From contig CM082588.2 in assembly GCA_040954595.2 (NCBI GenBank), forward strand, positions 992,001 to 1,056,000: DNA of 64,000 bases, in the 5' to 3' direction. The translations under genes were made by a program, and so were the position numbers. Source of the DNA: Balanoglossus misakiensis (taxonomy: Eukaryota; Hemichordata). This document shows, piece by piece, positions 62,120 through 64,000 of the stretch (the first letter of the stretch is position 1; each line of letters starts with the position of its first letter). Below the pieces are notes generated by a model. The model saw nothing but the letters and a program-made list of their open reading frames with translations, was not told the DNA's origin and ran no database searches.

Positions 62120-64000
62120 GTAAGATTGACGGGTTGTTTTTCAAGGTTAGGTCAAAGGTCGCACGCTGTACGTACACGTGGAAACAGGTCAGGGTGAACA
62201 TGTACAAGGATTGTTAAAGTCCCTCAAGCAGCAAGTTAGCAGTTATAATTTTACTTTTAAACTAAAAGCAGTCCATGAAAATGTACTTACTGTGGGTTTT
62301 GTGTAAAAAAGTACACCTGGCTTAGACTAAGTTTTAAGATTAAAATAAATGGGTTGCCCATTCAAATATGGCTGCTTCTATGCAAATAGCAGAAGATGGT
62401 GGACAAGGTGCTTTTTCCTTTGAAGTCTTCTCAACCCAATCAAAACGTTCATTATAGAAGACTATGCAGAATTTGTACCAAAAGCGTTGAGTAAGCTGCT
62501 TTCTGATTGGTTCAGTGGTTCACTTCGAAAAGTTCGTCTATGGCACAGGTTCAGATGTAGAGAGGGAGAATTCAAAGAACATAATGCCACCGACCACACA
62601 CAAATAAAATGCAACATAACTTTCTCTGTTGTCATCTTGAAGTATATATTGCTTGAAATTTTAAGAAAGCATTTCCGTTGCTGCTTAACTTCTTCTCAGT
62701 GGTGTGACCTAGATAATGACATCACCAGCTTCAACTGTTGATTCAGTATGCGGAAAAAACCTTGATAAAATCCATCTACATCTGTAGGCGGTTCTTTAGA
62801 TATGTTATTGATGAGTCGACGTGTCCAGTGTAGTTTCATTCTATCAGAGTTCATGCACTGTTGCTGACACAGATTTTCTTTTGAAGTTCATGACGTCAGT
62901 TTGTGATTCAGTATTTATGACACTGATGTGGATTTGAAATGTTTGCTGAAAGTGAAACCAAGAGAAATGATGATCTGTTACCATTGAGATGTCTACATCT
63001 AGGTTAAAGTGACATTGTTGGAATTCATTAACTGTTGTATTTTATAATAATGATCCAAAGTTCGTGTGTTAACTTTTGCCCCTGGGTGTAACTGGCTGCA
63101 TATTTTATACATGATTACACACATGACCAGTTTGAATAATCAGTCTGTCTTTATTTCTTTTCACTTCTTGTTCTTGGAAGTTTTTAGACTTGATTTGTGC
63201 AGAAAAATATTGTCTTTCACTCCTGTGGTCTCTCTCTCTGTGGACTATGTGCACTACTGCTTGAAATGCTTGGATTTCCATGGTAACTGCGGCACCCATA
63301 TCCACTAACATTCAATTTTAGTCCATCTTTGGGATGAAGTCTGGTTTCACAGTACTTTTAAGTTCATTCTGAATGTTTACACTCGACTGCAACACCATGT
63401 AGGATATAATGATGACATTCACACAAAAACTGTGGTTTTTTTTTACTCAACATCAGAAGTTACACGCTTTGTTTCGTGAACCTCTACACGTAGACCCAGT
63501 TCAGTTCAGGTGAAACTCTCATAATCAGATGCATCTATGTCAATGACAACACTATCGTCATTCGAGACATGCCCCACTGCATTGTGGGATATGGTTACAG
63601 GGTCACCTAAGGTCAAGGCATTTGTCTTATAGGTTGCAGAGACATCATTGGTTGGGTGTACATAGATTCATTATAAATCAGCCGTGTACTCTTCCGTTTT
63701 CAAGGTTGTCAGACCGAACCATTTGATATCAGGGGTGTGCTGCACAGCAGACACCCTGCGAAAATGTCTTCCTGTTATTCCAAAAAAGAGAGACTATAAA
63801 ATATGATATTAATAGCTATTAATCAATTATTAATTATGTCGCAAATGCTGGTCGTAGCCGACTTAAGATTAAACCCAAAATAAAAAGCTGCATGAGTCTA
63901 TTGACTCTTGTTGTTCCTTTACTGCAACAATGGTTGATAGGTGCTGCAGCAGTGTTGCAGTGCATTGCTGTTGCTGAATTTGTGATTCTGTTCTGTTCTA
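62120..64000. other. Downstream of the last recognised PAAF1 exon, unassigned
   Basis: 1.9 kb. It should contain the PAAF1 intron and possibly its last exon or 3'UTR, but no segment resembling the final WD repeat was found. Open stretches near 62386-62457 and 62487-62741 lack family similarity and convincing splice borders. Confidence 0.4.

Noticed and set aside
62386-62741. Possible last exon(s) of PAAF1
   Set aside because: Two candidate acceptors give open frames, but neither resembles the final WD repeat.
1-64000. CRISPR arrays, bacterial operons, insertion sequences or prophage
   Set aside because: Spliced eukaryotic genes throughout; no regularly spaced repeats or transposase were seen.

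Overview
This is animal nuclear DNA. The genes are split into many short exons with GT-AG introns, and two introns carry minor-spliceosome (U12) signals. The predicted proteins are closest to vertebrate orthologs, and no interspersed repeat was recognised by eye. The gene set points to an invertebrate deuterostome, perhaps a hemichordate or a cephalochordate: ciliary genes, a C1q/collagen protein, an adhesion GPCR with a C-type lectin domain, and one single-copy ortholog each of SUPT3H, FANCE, DNAJB13, CFAP47, SMS, NUS1 and PAAF1. The species is inference only.

Layout. Bases 1-5008 (+) hold the 3' two thirds of SUPT3H (SPT3, SAGA). Bases 5255-10139 (-) hold a complete FANCE whose 1.9 kb intron contains a complete C1q-domain gene on the opposite strand (7832-8698). 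Bases 11339-13192 (-) are DNAJB13, head to head with CFAP47 (13841-31696, +; 48 exons, 3281 aa). Bases 33514-35852 (-) are an unassigned ankyrin-repeat protein, head to head with spermine synthase SMS (36529-40626, +). Bases 41588-42130 (-) are a single-exon DUSP18-like phosphatase, head to head with NUS1 (43580-45256, +). Bases 47276-54668 (-) are a 20-exon adhesion GPCR with a C-type lectin domain. Bases 59090-62119 (+) are PAAF1, whose last exon(s) were not found before the window ends.

Gene models were built by hand: every exon joins in frame with canonical or U12 splice signals, and total coding lengths are multiples of three for all complete genes. Predicted lengths match human proteins closely (FANCE 539 aa, DNAJB13 315, SMS 367, CFAP47 3281, all within about 3 percent).

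How the genes relate. DNAJB13 (radial spoke) and CFAP47 (axoneme) form a divergent ciliary/sperm-flagellum pair with a shared 650 bp promoter. The gene mixture preserves pairs that in human are linked on separate chromosomes (PAAF1-DNAJB13, SMS-CFAP47, SUPT3H-FANCE), so the window looks like a piece of an ancestral linkage group. The most interesting points are the nested C1q gene, two U12 introns in SMS (one AT-AC), the lectin-adhesion-GPCR fusion, a strong pre-miRNA-like hairpin in PAAF1 intron 1, a palindrome of two RFX X-box-like sites downstream of CFAP47, and an unexplained 126-nt coding-like exon near 46.7 kb.
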